Assembly: GCA_903819815.1 (NCBI GenBank)
Contig: CAIJFC010000135.1
Span: 1-14,026, forward strand
Direction: 5' to 3'
Source: an uncultured Bacteroidota bacterium
Lineage (GTDB): Bacteria > Bacteroidota > Bacteroidia > Flavobacteriales > Flavobacteriaceae
Length of the DNA stretch: 14,026 nucleotides
In this document: positions 5,363 through 12,959 of the stretch, piece by piece
Layout: each line of letters opens with the position of its first letter
How positions within the stretch are numbered: position 1 is the stretch's first letter
The notes under the pieces: generated by a model
Databases searched by the model: none
Told to the model about the DNA's origin: nothing
What the model saw: the letters and a program-made list of their open reading frames with translations, nothing else
Program-made: the position numbers and the translations under genes

Positions 5363-7342
5363 TTAATTGAGTAATGAATCGTCAACACTATTTGGAAGGG
5401 TCACTTTTAATAATGGTTCCGCTTCCATGGCTCTTTTAATGGCGAAAATTGCCCCTTCATTTCTGGCCCAGCTTCTTCTGGAAATACCGTTGTTAACATC
5501 CCAAAAAAGCATCGATTGTAATCTTCTTGAAGCTTCTTTACTTCCGTCAAGAACCATACCAAATCCACCATTAATTACTTCGCCCCATCCAACGCCCCCT
5601 CCGTTATGAATGGAAACCCAAGTTGCCCCTCGAAAACTATCGCCAATTACATTTTGTATCGCCATATCGGCAGTAAAACGAGATCCGTCATAAATATTTG
5701 AAGTTTCACGATAGGGAGAATCGGTCCCAGATACATCATGGTGGTCACGACCTAAAATAACGATTCCTATTTCTCCTTTATTAATGGCATTATTAAAAGC
5801 TTCTGCAATTTTCACTCTGCCTTCAGCATCGGCATATAAAATTCTAGCTTGCGATCCCACCACCAATTTATTTTCTTGAGCTCCTTTTATCCATCGGATA
5901 TTATCGGCCATTTGTTGTTGTATTTCAGGAGGTGAATTTTTCATCATTTCTTCTAAAACTTCACAGGCAATAGCATCTGTTTTGACTAAATCTTCCGGTT
6001 TTCCAGAAGCGCAAACCCATCTAAATGGTCCAAAACCGTAATCAAAACACATGGGTCCCATAATATCTTGAACGTAACTTGAATAGTTGAAATCAATACC
6101 ATTTTCAGCCATTACATCAGCACCAGCTCGGGAAGCTTCTAGTAAAAAGGCATTGCCATAATCAAAGAAATAAGTCCCTTTAGCATTGTGTTTATTAATT
6201 GCTGTTGCATGTCGTCTTAGTGATTCTTGAACTTTTTCTTTAAACAATTCAGGATTGTTAGCCATCATTTCGTTGGCATCTTCAAATGAAATCCCAGCAG
6301 GATAATAACCGCCAGCCCAAGGATTATGCAAAGAAGTTTGGTCGGAACCCAAATCGATAAGTATATTTTCTAAATCAAAACGTTCCCAAATATCTACCAC
6401 ATTCCCTAAATAGGCAATAGAAACCACCTCTTTGTTTTCAAGTGCTTTTTTAACTCTTGGTACTAAATCTTCAATATTTTCAATTACTTCATTTATCCAT
6501 CCTTGGGAATGTCGAATGTGAGTAATTTTTGGATTTACTTCGGCACAAACCGTAACGCAACCAGATATATTTCCCGCTTTTGGTTGAGCGCCACTCATTC
6601 CTCCCAAACCAGAAGTTACAAATAATCCTCCACTAGGATTTTTCTTTATTTTTCGAAATCCGTTTAAAACCGTAATTGTTGTTCCATGAACAATTCCTTG
6701 AGGTCCAATATACATATAACTTCCTGCCGTCATTTGTCCGTATTGCGAAACGCCCAAAGCGTTCATTTTTTCCCAATCGTCTGGTTTTGAATAATTTGGT
6801 ATAACCATTCCATTGGTGACAACCACTCTTGGAGCTTCTTTATGAGATGGAAATAAACCCATCGGATGACCAGAATACATGGTTAATGTTTGTTCATCGG
6901 TCATTTCAGAAAGGTATTTCATAGTGAGTCGGTATTGCGCCCAATTTTGAAAGACGGCACCATTTCCGCCGTAGGTAATAAGTTCATGAGGATGTTGTGC
7001 TACTGCAGAATCAAGATTGTTTTGAATCATCAACATGATTGCTTTTGCTTGTTCGCTTTTTCCTGGATATTCAGAAATTGGTCGAGCAAAAATTTGATAG
7101 TCCGGACGCAAACGATACATATAAATACGACCGTATTGTTCTAATTCTTCAGAAAATTCTTTGACTAAAACGGCATGATCTTTTGGTTCAAAATAACGCA
7201 GTGCATTTCTGAGCGCTAATTTTTTTTCATCGTCTGATAAAATTTCTTTTCTCTTAGGCGCATGATTAATTTCTGTTTCAAACTTTTTAGGTTCAGGTAA
7301 AACAGTTGGTATTCCTTCTTTTATTTGATCTTGAAAAGTCAT
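5363..7342 (-). CDS. hutU: Urocanate hydratase (urocanase)
   Basis: 659 residues; converts urocanate to 4-imidazolone-5-propionate using tightly bound NAD+, the second step of histidine breakdown, in the cytosol. Family blocks are visible throughout: LITYGGNGAVFQNWAQYRL (121-139), TMYSGHPMGLFPS (154-166), MTAGSYMYIGPQGIVHG (204-220), the Gly-rich dinucleotide-binding segment TSGLGGMSGAQP (243-254), LGSDQTSLHNPWAGGYYPAG (331-350) and the Cys-containing GFGPFRWVCASG (436-447). It is about 100 residues longer than the ~555-residue enzymes of Pseudomonas and Bacillus, and matches the longer class found in animals and some bacteria. The other hut genes (hutH, hutI, hutG) are not in this window. 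It starts 9 bases after a Cys-rich mini-protein gene, so it is probably translated from the same transcript. A lipoprotein gene follows. Confidence 0.97.
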   Translation of the reverse strand: MTFQDQIKEGIPTVLPEPKKFETEINHAPKRKEILSDDEKKLALRNALRYFEPKDHAVLVKEFSEELEQYGRIYMYRLRPDYQIFARPISEYPGKSEQAKAIMLMIQNNLDSAVAQHPHELITYGGNGAVFQNWAQYRLTMKYLSEMTDEQTLTMYSGHPMGLFPSHKEAPRVVVTNGMVIPNYSKPDDWEKMNALGVSQYGQMTAGSYMYIGPQGIVHGTTITVLNGFRKIKKNPSGGLFVTSGLGGMSGAQPKAGNISGCVTVCAEVNPKITHIRHSQGWINEVIENIEDLVPRVKKALENKEVVSIAYLGNVVDIWERFDLENILIDLGSDQTSLHNPWAGGYYPAGISFEDANEMMANNPELFKEKVQESLRRHATAINKHNAKGTYFFDYGNAFLLEASRAGADVMAENGIDFNYSSYVQDIMGPMCFDYGFGPFRWVCASGKPEDLVKTDAIACEVLEEMMKNSPPEIQQQMADNIRWIKGAQENKLVVGSQARILYADAEGRVKIAEAFNNAINKGEIGIVILGRDHHDVSGTDSPYRETSNIYDGSRFTADMAIQNVIGDSFRGATWVSIHNGGGVGWGEVINGGFGMVLDGSKEASRRLQSMLFWDVNNGISRRSWARNEGAIFAIKRAMEAEPLLKVTLPNSVDDSLLN

Positions 7343-7351
7343 TTATCGAAT

Positions 7352-7528
7352 TTATTTTCTGATTTCGTTTGTTTTTTTATCAAATCCATACGGACAATGT
7401 TTACAGCCACTTTTGCAGCAATAGCCGCGGTTTAAGTGGTGTTTTTCTGTAAAACATTTATAACCTTCCGGAGTATAATAATAATCAACCCCTTCAATTA
7501 ATTTTTTCTCATTATTCATTTCCTTCAT
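7352..7528 (-). CDS. DUF5522-like Cys-rich mini-protein
   Basis: 58-residue minus-strand frame. Starts MKEMNNEKKLIEGVDYYYTP; the core GYCCKSGCKHCPYGF (residues 36-50) is the conserved heart of the DUF5522 family, with Cys37, Cys38, Cys42, His44 and Cys45, plus Cys25 upstream. Such a cluster suggests binding of zinc or another metal, but no function is established that I can point to. The stop codon is 9 bases before the hutU ATG, which suggests co-transcription and possible translational coupling. A second in-frame ATG (residue 4, position 7519) is an alternative start: the -7 element at 7533-7540 is so close that the ATG at 7528 would be nearly leaderless, whereas 7519 would leave a short leader. 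The strong family motif and spacing make this a real gene. Confidence 0.87.
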   Translation of the reverse strand: MKEMNNEKKLIEGVDYYYTPEGYKCFTEKHHLNRGYCCKSGCKHCPYGFDKKTNEIRK

Positions 7529-7532
7529 ATTA

Positions 7533-7540
7533 CAAATTTA
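7533..7540 (-). promoter_or_regulatory. Bacteroidetes -7 element (TAAATTTG) for the DUF5522-hutU cluster
   Basis: Minus-strand TAAATTTG matches TAnnTTTG exactly. It lies 4 bases upstream of the ATG at 7528, so transcription would start about at that ATG. This implies either a leaderless message or translation from the ATG at 7519. No -33 TTG is evident. Confidence 0.5.
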
Positions 7541-7605
7541 TAAACTTTATGATGATTGTATTCTTTTGTTAAGAAATTATTAGAATTTAATTTTATTATA
7601 TGAGT

Positions 7606-7613
7606 TATCTTTG
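7606..7613 (+). promoter_or_regulatory. Bacteroidetes -7 element (TATCTTTG) for the deaminase-glucosaminidase-hemL cluster
   Basis: Exact TAnnTTTG match 20 bases before the ATG at 7633. It lies inside the first codons of the longest possible frame (ATG at 7600), so that ATG cannot be used by a transcript made from this element. Confidence 0.6.
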
Positions 7614-7632
7614 CGGTATCAAAATTCAAAAA

Positions 7633-8541
7633 ATGCATTCTTTGGTTGAAAACCAGCAAATAGCGTTACAATTTCCTAATGAAATCTCTTTGTATTTAAA
7701 GCGGGAAGATTTGATACATCCCTTTGTTTCTGGAAATAAATTCAGGAAATTAAAATACAATTTGCTTAAAGCAAAAGAAGAAAAGAAAACCAAATTGATC
7801 ACTTTTGGTGGTGCATTTTCAAATCATATTGCCGCTGTTGCTTATGCGGGAAAGGAAAATAATTTTGAAACCATTGGAATTATTCGAGGCGAGGAATTGG
7901 AATCTCAAATTTATGAAAATCCAACGTTGCAATTTGCGCAAGAATGCGGAATGAAATTTCAATTTGTAACTCGCGAAGAATATAAAAATAAAACCACTGA
8001 TTTATTTTTTAAAAAACTTAAAATAAGATATGGTGATTTTTATTTAATTCCGGAGGGAGGATCTAATTCATTGGCAATTAAAGGTTGTGAAGAAATACTT
8101 ACCGAAGAAGATTCGCAATTTTCGCACATTTGTTGTTCAATTGGAACTGGAAGTACGATTTCGGGTATAATAAACTCGACTCATTTACATCAAAAGATAA
8201 TTGGATTTCCCTCGCTAAAAGGTGATTTTTTGTCCGAGGATATTCGTAAATTTGCCGTCAAGTCCAATTGGGAATTACAATCTGATTATCATTTCGGGGG
8301 TTATGGAAAAATAAATGAAGTGTTAGTTCGTTTTATAAATGATTTTTTTGAGCAAACTAAAATTCCTTTAGACCCAATATATACAAGTAAAATGATGTTT
8401 GGAATAGTTGATTTAATCAAAAAAGGGTATTTTCCAGAAGGATCAAAAATATTGGCGATTCACACCGGAGGACTTCAAGGAATAAAAGGAATGAATAGGT
8501 ATTTAAAAAAGAAAAATTTACAACAAATAATAGCACAATGA
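7633..8541 (+). CDS. PLP-dependent ACC deaminase/D-cysteine desulfhydrase family protein
   Basis: 302 residues, slightly short for the ~330-residue ACC deaminase/D-cysteine desulfhydrase family (fold type II). Visible sites: KREDLIHPFVSGNKFRKLKY (23-42), where Lys36 in the SGNKFRK motif is the expected Schiff-base lysine; GGAFSNH (59-65), the family's G(G)xxSNH loop; IPEGGSN (139-145); and GTGST (171-175), the phosphate-binding loop. The protein should act on a small amino acid, for example D-cysteine or ACC, releasing ammonia and a keto acid or H2S, but the substrate cannot be read from sequence and many family members lack ACC activity. The ATG at 7633 is preferred to the in-frame ATG at 7600 because a -7 promoter element lies between them. 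Its stop overlaps the next gene's start (ATGA), which points to translational coupling. Confidence 0.9.
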   Translation: MHSLVENQQIALQFPNEISLYLKREDLIHPFVSGNKFRKLKYNLLKAKEEKKTKLITFGGAFSNHIAAVAYAGKENNFETIGIIRGEELESQIYENPTLQFAQECGMKFQFVTREEYKNKTTDLFFKKLKIRYGDFYLIPEGGSNSLAIKGCEEILTEEDSQFSHICCSIGTGSTISGIINSTHLHQKIIGFPSLKGDFLSEDIRKFAVKSNWELQSDYHFGGYGKINEVLVRFINDFFEQTKIPLDPIYTSKMMFGIVDLIKKGYFPEGSKILAIHTGGLQGIKGMNRYLKKKNLQQIIAQ

Positions 8542-9395
8542 TAAGAAAAATCGCCTTACTAGTAATCGTTTTATTTGTGGCAAGCTGCACTACAAGAAAA
8601 GCAGTAATTCAAACTACAAGACCAAAAAATTATAAACCACCAACAAAAGTGGAAATGGTTAAACCAGGTGATAGCAACAATCCTGTAGTTAATTTAACGG
8701 ATACTATTAAAACGACCGAACCTAAAACGGAAATATTAGAGGCTACAACTAGAGTTAAAGTAACCACAGAAATGGTATTGGCCTACATAAACTTGTATAA
8801 AGAAATTGCTAAAAATAACATGGTTCAATATGGAATTCCTGCAAGTATTTGCCTTGGTCAGGGGATTTTAGAATCTGGTGCTGGGACTGGGACTTTAAGC
8901 GCTATTGCAAATAATCATTTCGGAATTAAATGCCATCAAGATTGGAGTGGTCCTTCAGTAAAACATGACGATGATGCTGCGCAAGAGTGTTTTAGAAAAT
9001 ACAATCAAGCGAGTGAATCTTATAATGATCATGCGCTATTTCTAAAAAGCCGAAAATGGTACCAACCTTTATTTAAATTAGAAAAAGACGATTATAAAGG
9101 ATGGGCAAAAGGTTTAAAAGCAGCAGGTTATGCTACAGATCCAAAATACCCTGAAAAGTTAATTTCAATAATTGAAAGGTATCATTTGGATCAATACGAT
9201 GCAGAGGTTTTAGGAAAAGAGTATGTTGCTCCAGTCGCTCAACCGGTACTTAAGAAAAAGGAATATGAAGTTATTAAAGGAGATACGATGTATTCTATTT
9301 CCAAGAAATTCAATATTTCTATTGATGATTTAAAGTCAAAAAATAATATTTCTGACAATACAATTTCTTTAGGGCAGGTATTAATTATAGAATAA
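8538..9395 (+). CDS. Lipoprotein N-acetylglucosaminidase with C-terminal LysM domain
   Basis: 285 residues. The lipobox VASC ends at Cys17, so the protein is probably a cell-envelope lipoprotein. A low-complexity, Thr/Pro/Lys-rich linker (18-75) follows. The catalytic domain (about 76-218) is of the FlgJ/mannosyl-glycoprotein endo-beta-N-acetylglucosaminidase type (GH73-like). ICLGQGILESGAGTGTL (104-120) contains Glu112 as the likely acid, NNHFGIKC (125-132) is a family landmark, and AAGYATDPKYPEKL (195-208) carries the conserved Tyr block near the end. A LysM peptidoglycan-binding domain occupies about 243-285 (YEVIKGDTMYSISKKFNI...). It should cleave the glycan strands of peptidoglycan during growth or division. 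The start overlaps the preceding deaminase stop by 4 bases, and hemL follows after 14 bases. Confidence 0.95.
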   Translation: MIRKIALLVIVLFVASCTTRKAVIQTTRPKNYKPPTKVEMVKPGDSNNPVVNLTDTIKTTEPKTEILEATTRVKVTTEMVLAYINLYKEIAKNNMVQYGIPASICLGQGILESGAGTGTLSAIANNHFGIKCHQDWSGPSVKHDDDAAQECFRKYNQASESYNDHALFLKSRKWYQPLFKLEKDDYKGWAKGLKAAGYATDPKYPEKLISIIERYHLDQYDAEVLGKEYVAPVAQPVLKKKEYEVIKGDTMYSISKKFNISIDDLKSKNNISDNTISLGQVLIIE

Positions 9396-9409
9396 ATTTA
9401 AAATAAATC

Positions 9410-10696
9410 ATGTTATATAAAAGAAGTAGTGAACTATTTGCAGCCGCAGAAAAAGTAATTCCAGGAGGCGTAAATTCTCCCGTTCGTGCGTTTAAAGCCG
9501 TTGGAGGAACACCGATATTCGCAAAAAGTGCAAAAGGAGCATATGTTTTTGACGAAGATGAAAACCGGTACATAGATTACATCAATTCTTGGGGCCCAAT
9601 GGTTTTAGGTCATGCCTTTCCCCCGGTTGTTGAAGCCGTTATTGAAAAAGCCAAATTGGGAACTTCATTTGGTATGCCAACAGAAATGGAAACACAAATT
9701 GCCGATTTAGCAATAAAAATGGTACCTGGTATTGATAAAATTCGGTTTGTGAATTCTGGTACAGAAGCTTGCATGAGTGCTATTCGATTGGCACGTGGAT
9801 TTACTAAAAAAGATAAAATTATAAAATTTGCGGGTTGCTATCATGGTCATTCCGATTCCTTTTTGATTCAAGCAGGAAGTGGTGCAGTTACTTTTGGTTC
9901 GCCAAATAGTCCTGGAGTTACCCAAGGAACTGCAAAAGATACGTTGTTAGCCAATTATAATGATATTGAAAGTGTGCGTGCTCTTGTAAATGTTAATTTT
10001 GGAGAAATTGCAGCAATTATAATTGAACCCGTTGCTGGGAATATGGGTTGTATTCCACCAAAAGAAGGTTTTTTAGAAACGTTAAGACAAATTTGCAATG
10101 AGAATAATATCGTATTGATTTTTGATGAGGTTATGACTGGTTTCAGAATGGCTAGAGGCGGGGTTCAGGAATTACTAAATGTAAAAGCCGATATTGTTAC
10201 CTTTGGAAAAGTAATTGGAGGAGGTTTACCTGTTGGTGCATTTGCCGCAAGAGCAGAAATTATGAACTATTTAGCGCCTTTAGGGCCTGTTTATCAAGCG
10301 GGAACATTATCTGGAAATCCGTTAGCAATGGCTGCGGGATTGGCAATGTTAACTGCTTTAGAACAAGATAAATCGGTGTTTCAAAGACTTTCAGAAAAGA
10401 CTATTTATTTAGAAAAGGGAATTGAAAAAGCACTCTCTGAAAATGGAATTTCATTTACCATCAACCGATTGGGCTCTATGATTTCAGTTCATTTTGATCC
10501 GAATCCAGTTTTTGATTTTCAAACAGCTTCAAAAGGAGATAACGAAACCTTCAAGAAATTTTTCCATGGATTGTTAGAAGAAGGAGTTTATATAGCGCCT
10601 TCAGCCTATGAAACCTGGTTCATTTCGGATGCTTTAACCTATGAAGATTTAGATTATACAATTAGCGCAATTGATAAAGTTGCCAAGACATTATAA
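9410..10696 (+). CDS. hemL: Glutamate-1-semialdehyde 2,1-aminomutase
   Basis: 428 residues, the normal length for GSA aminomutase. It converts glutamate-1-semialdehyde to 5-aminolevulinate, the committed C5-pathway step of haem synthesis, in the cytosol with PLP/PMP. Visible sites: PGGVNSPVRAF near 18-28; SGTEA (116-120), the cofactor phosphate contact; YHGHSD (144-149); IFDEVMTGFR (237-246), with Asp239 contacting the PLP ring nitrogen; and TFGKVIGGGLPVGAF (264-278) with Lys267 forming the Schiff base. The C-terminus is complete. It is the last gene of the cluster, 14 bases after the glucosaminidase gene. It has no promoter element of its own that I can see and a strong terminator follows directly. 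Confidence 0.98.
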   Translation: MLYKRSSELFAAAEKVIPGGVNSPVRAFKAVGGTPIFAKSAKGAYVFDEDENRYIDYINSWGPMVLGHAFPPVVEAVIEKAKLGTSFGMPTEMETQIADLAIKMVPGIDKIRFVNSGTEACMSAIRLARGFTKKDKIIKFAGCYHGHSDSFLIQAGSGAVTFGSPNSPGVTQGTAKDTLLANYNDIESVRALVNVNFGEIAAIIIEPVAGNMGCIPPKEGFLETLRQICNENNIVLIFDEVMTGFRMARGGVQELLNVKADIVTFGKVIGGGLPVGAFAARAEIMNYLAPLGPVYQAGTLSGNPLAMAAGLAMLTALEQDKSVFQRLSEKTIYLEKGIEKALSENGISFTINRLGSMISVHFDPNPVFDFQTASKGDNETFKKFFHGLLEEGVYIAPSAYETWFISDALTYEDLDYTISAIDKVAKTL

Positions 10697-10698
10697 AA

Positions 10699-10724
10699 AA
10701 AAGGCTTTCAATTGAAAGCCTTTT
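10699..10724. terminator. Two-way intrinsic terminator between hemL and the convergent small gene
   Basis: A perfect palindrome, AAAAGGCTTTC with AATT in the centre and GAAAGCCTTTT, gives an 11-bp stem with a 4-base loop and A/T tails on both sides. It begins 2 bases after the hemL stop and lies 22 bases past the stop of the minus-strand gene at 10747, so it can serve both. Confidence 0.9.
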
Positions 10725-10746
10725 ATTATGAATTGAATAGAAAATT

Positions 10747-11127
10747 TTATTTTTCAAAAGCGTCAGTGCTCAACAATTGACTGTAAAGTGCAGTATTTGC
10801 TTTTAATTTTTCAAGTCTTTCATAGTCAATTGAAGCTTCAATTTTTAAACCTACAATTCTTGACATTTCTTTTTTACTTTCATTAGTTTCAGTAGCACTT
10901 TGCATAACTTGGTGTTTCATTTCAAATAAACCACAGAATGCAACTTTCATATTTTCGTCAAGGCCTAAAAACTGAGCTATGGCAAGTCCATCTTTCTCAC
11001 CAGCTTGAGCAGGAGTAAGTTTTACAACTTCTTTCGTTTCAGCGGTAGTAGTTTTTTTCTTGTTTTGAGCATTTGCAGTTATGCTAACAGCCAATATTAA
11101 AAAACAGGCAATTATTACTTTTTTCAT
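10747..11127 (-). CDS. Small secreted helical protein of unknown function
   Basis: 126 residues with a signal peptide cleaved probably after ANA at residue 20, before QN. The mature part opens with a Lys/Thr-rich linker (22-36) and a short LTPAQ (37-41). A mostly helical part follows: FLGLDENMKVAFCGLFEMKHQ (53-73), then an Asn/Glu/Ser-rich turn, then a second helix with KIEASIDYERLEKLKANTALYSQLL (95-119). Single Cys65 sits in the first helix. I cannot assign a family. The two-helix plan resembles its neighbour at 11189-11584. A complete -33/-7 promoter lies just upstream and a terminator downstream, so it is transcribed on its own or as the tail of a longer transcript. Confidence 0.85.
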   Translation of the reverse strand: MKKVIIACFLILAVSITANAQNKKKTTTAETKEVVKLTPAQAGEKDGLAIAQFLGLDENMKVAFCGLFEMKHQVMQSATETNESKKEMSRIVGLKIEASIDYERLEKLKANTALYSQLLSTDAFEK

Positions 11128-11149
11128 GAGAATTGATTTAAATTTACAT

Positions 11150-11180
11150 CAAATCTAGATTATTTTTCTTGAACAACAAA
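11150..11180 (-). promoter_or_regulatory. Complete Bacteroidetes-type promoter (TTTG, 19 bases, TAGATTTG)
   Basis: Minus strand: TTTG (11180-11177), a 19-base spacer, then TAGATTTG (11157-11150). Both elements match the Bacteroidetes consensus exactly, the best match in the window. The transcript would start about 17-20 bases before the ATG at 11127. It lies in the 61-base gap after the gene at 11189-11584. Confidence 0.75.
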
Positions 11181-11188
11181 ATAAATAA

Positions 11189-11584
11189 TTATTTATCTTC
11201 AGTTTTTTCAGCTTTTTCCTTTTTTTCCTTGATTTTATCTTTCATTTTTTCTTTTTTCTCTTCTTGAATTTTATCCCAAGTAGCGTTTTGTTCAGGGGTA
11301 AGAATTTTACTGATTTTTTCTTTCATCTCCAAACGATCTTCTTTGCTCGGTTTAAAATTAGCATCAGCTCTTTTAGCCTCTTGTTCTGCCATTAGAATTT
11401 TCATTTCTTTTTGTTGAGCTTCAGTTAGATTAAGTTGTTTTGTCATTCTTTTTAAACCTTTTTCAACTCTTTCCGCAGGAGACATTTTTTCCATTGGTTC
11501 TTTACCTTCTTTTTTCTTATTTTCTACTTGGGCAAAAGTTGACATCCCTACTACTAATAAAGTAGCTACAATTAATTTTTTCAT
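11189..11584 (-). CDS. Small secreted Lys/Glu-rich protein with two LTxxQ motifs (Spy/CpxP-like)
   Basis: 131 residues. Signal peptide of about 18-19 residues ending near TFAQ. The mature protein is very rich in Lys and Glu and contains two LTxxQ motifs, LTEAQ (53-57) and LTPEQ (95-99). These are spaced about 40 residues apart in the manner of the periplasmic Spy/CpxP family, whose members bind or chaperone misfolded envelope proteins. The C-terminal third (100-131) is a charged helical tail. The motifs make this the clearest LTxxQ protein of the three small secreted proteins in the window, but a chaperone role is inferred, not shown. No consensus -7 element is seen upstream. The downstream gene has its own promoter. 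Confidence 0.88.
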   Translation of the reverse strand: MKKLIVATLLVVGMSTFAQVENKKKEGKEPMEKMSPAERVEKGLKRMTKQLNLTEAQQKEMKILMAEQEAKRADANFKPSKEDRLEMKEKISKILTPEQNATWDKIQEEKKEKMKDKIKEKKEKAEKTEDK

Positions 11585-11670
11585 TTTTTTAACTTTTTGA
11601 ATTATCGATGTTTGACGTTAGTAAATTAAAAAGGTTTAACCTTTAAAAAAAATTTATATTTCAATAAATA

Positions 11671-11700
11671 AAAAAAGGAACCCGTTTGAGTTCCCTTTTT
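11671..11700 (-). terminator. Intrinsic terminator after the secreted 417-residue protein gene
   Basis: GGAAC (11677-11681) pairs with GTTCC (11690-11694) around an 8-base loop, with a run of A (11671-11676) on the left and T (11696-11700) on the right. One C interrupts the extended stem. It directly abuts the stop codon at 11702-11704, so the gene and its terminator are almost fused. Confidence 0.72.
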
Positions 11701-11701
11701 A

Positions 11702-12955
11702 TTATTTTCCGACAAATCTTGTTTTTAATTCGGCCGCCAATTTTTCGTGAGTATCAGCAAATTGCTTATCGTCGTAGCTTAATCGTAACGATTTGAAATC
11801 GGTTAAATATTTATTTGCCTTTTCAAATTCATTAATAATAATACTAGCAAAAATAATGTTCTTCAACATTGCTGTTCCAACTTTTTCGTCGATTCTAGCT
11901 TTGCTGTCGTCGTAATTAACCTCGGTAATTATTTTTTCCCAAATCGCAATTGCATTGGCAAGATCTTTTTCGGCATCTTCTTGATGATCAGTGTAATTTT
12001 TATATCCCGAAATGGCAAAATCTCTTGCTTTCTCTACATCATCATATTCGCCTTTTCTATTTTTTACAGTATAAACAGTTGCATATCTTGAAACGGTAAC
12101 GTAACCATATTGATCATTCAAATATTGGTTAATTCTGGACATTATCGATTCAATTTCTTGTCTTTCTATATACAATCGAGTTGGTTTTGAACTCGTCGCT
12201 TTTGATTGATACTCGCTAGTTCCTTGAAAAATCCCCGACGATAAATTGTTACCGTCAATACTCACTTGAAGCATTGTAGGATGTCTGAATTTTGTTACAA
12301 ATTGAGTTTGTTTGGTGTAAAATTTTTCCTTAGTTTGTGGATTGTAATTTTCAACATTTACTAAAGAAGCAACAGGTTCTACATATTCAAACCCTTTGAA
12401 ATCAATTTTAATTTGAAGTCCGTCCGTTCCATCGCCAAAACCATTTAATTTTACGTAAGTCTTCGCTAAAGTTTCTGGATTGTAAATAATAATATCCCCC
12501 ACATTTATTGATTCTAATCTTGGTTGTGGTGGATCGTAATAAACGGGTTTCTGCGGATATTGCAATACAGGTTTTTTATCTATCAATGCCAATCTTTCCA
12601 AAGTGGTCATTTTATTAAATTGATCTGACTCTAATTTATAACGTTCTTTAGCTTCTTCAAGTTTAACATTGTAGTTTACCATTTCAACTTCATCAAACTT
12701 TTTCTTAGCATCGGCAATTACGTTTGGATAATTTTTAAGATCTGCTTGGTATTTGTCTTCCGCTATTTTTCTAAAGGTACTATCGTCTTTTAAATAAGGA
12801 GTTGTAACTGTTACAGCATAGTTCTTGATGTTTGCGGGCAACGTTTTTTTAGGAAATAATGTTTGTGTGAATGACACACCAATTGTTTGAATATTCTGAG
12901 CATTTATTGTGCTTAAAGCAAATGATAATGCGATCAATAGGATGTTCTTTTTCAT
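11702..12955 (-). CDS. Secreted protein of unknown function with helical and TPR-like C-terminal part
   Basis: 417 residues. Signal peptide with a likely cleavage after INA (residue 19), before Gln. A beta-like N-terminal part (20-55) leads into a charged helical segment (60-125) with coiled-coil tendency (KYQADLKNYPNVIADAKKKF and similar). A Pro/Tyr/Gln-rich linker (about 129-147, LQYPQKPVYYDPPQP) follows, then a mixed alpha/beta region (150-300). The last ~100 residues look like helical repeats of TPR type (YDDVEKARDFAISGYKNYTD... EKANKYLTDFKSLRL). I do not recognise a family. It is the second gene of a tight pair: 4 bases separate it from the gene at 12960, so the two were probably made together and may form one envelope complex. 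No Cys in the mature part is obvious. A terminator abuts the stop. Confidence 0.85.
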   Translation of the reverse strand: MKKNILLIALSFALSTINAQNIQTIGVSFTQTLFPKKTLPANIKNYAVTVTTPYLKDDSTFRKIAEDKYQADLKNYPNVIADAKKKFDEVEMVNYNVKLEEAKERYKLESDQFNKMTTLERLALIDKKPVLQYPQKPVYYDPPQPRLESINVGDIIIYNPETLAKTYVKLNGFGDGTDGLQIKIDFKGFEYVEPVASLVNVENYNPQTKEKFYTKQTQFVTKFRHPTMLQVSIDGNNLSSGIFQGTSEYQSKATSSKPTRLYIERQEIESIMSRINQYLNDQYGYVTVSRYATVYTVKNRKGEYDDVEKARDFAISGYKNYTDHQEDAEKDLANAIAIWEKIITEVNYDDSKARIDEKVGTAMLKNIIFASIIINEFEKANKYLTDFKSLRLSYDDKQFADTHEKLAAELKTRFVGK

Positions 12956-12959
12956 AAAA

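Noticed and set aside
5367..5609. 80-residue plus-strand frame opposite hutU
   Set aside because: It lies entirely within the strongly supported hutU gene on the other strand; its peptide is low in recognisable features.
6890..7144. 84-residue plus-strand frame opposite hutU
   Set aside because: It is a shadow of the hutU reading frame with no family signal.
9385..9925. Two minus-strand frames opposite hemL (9385-9573 and 9707-9925)
   Set aside because: Both lie over conserved hemL coding sequence and have no motif of their own.
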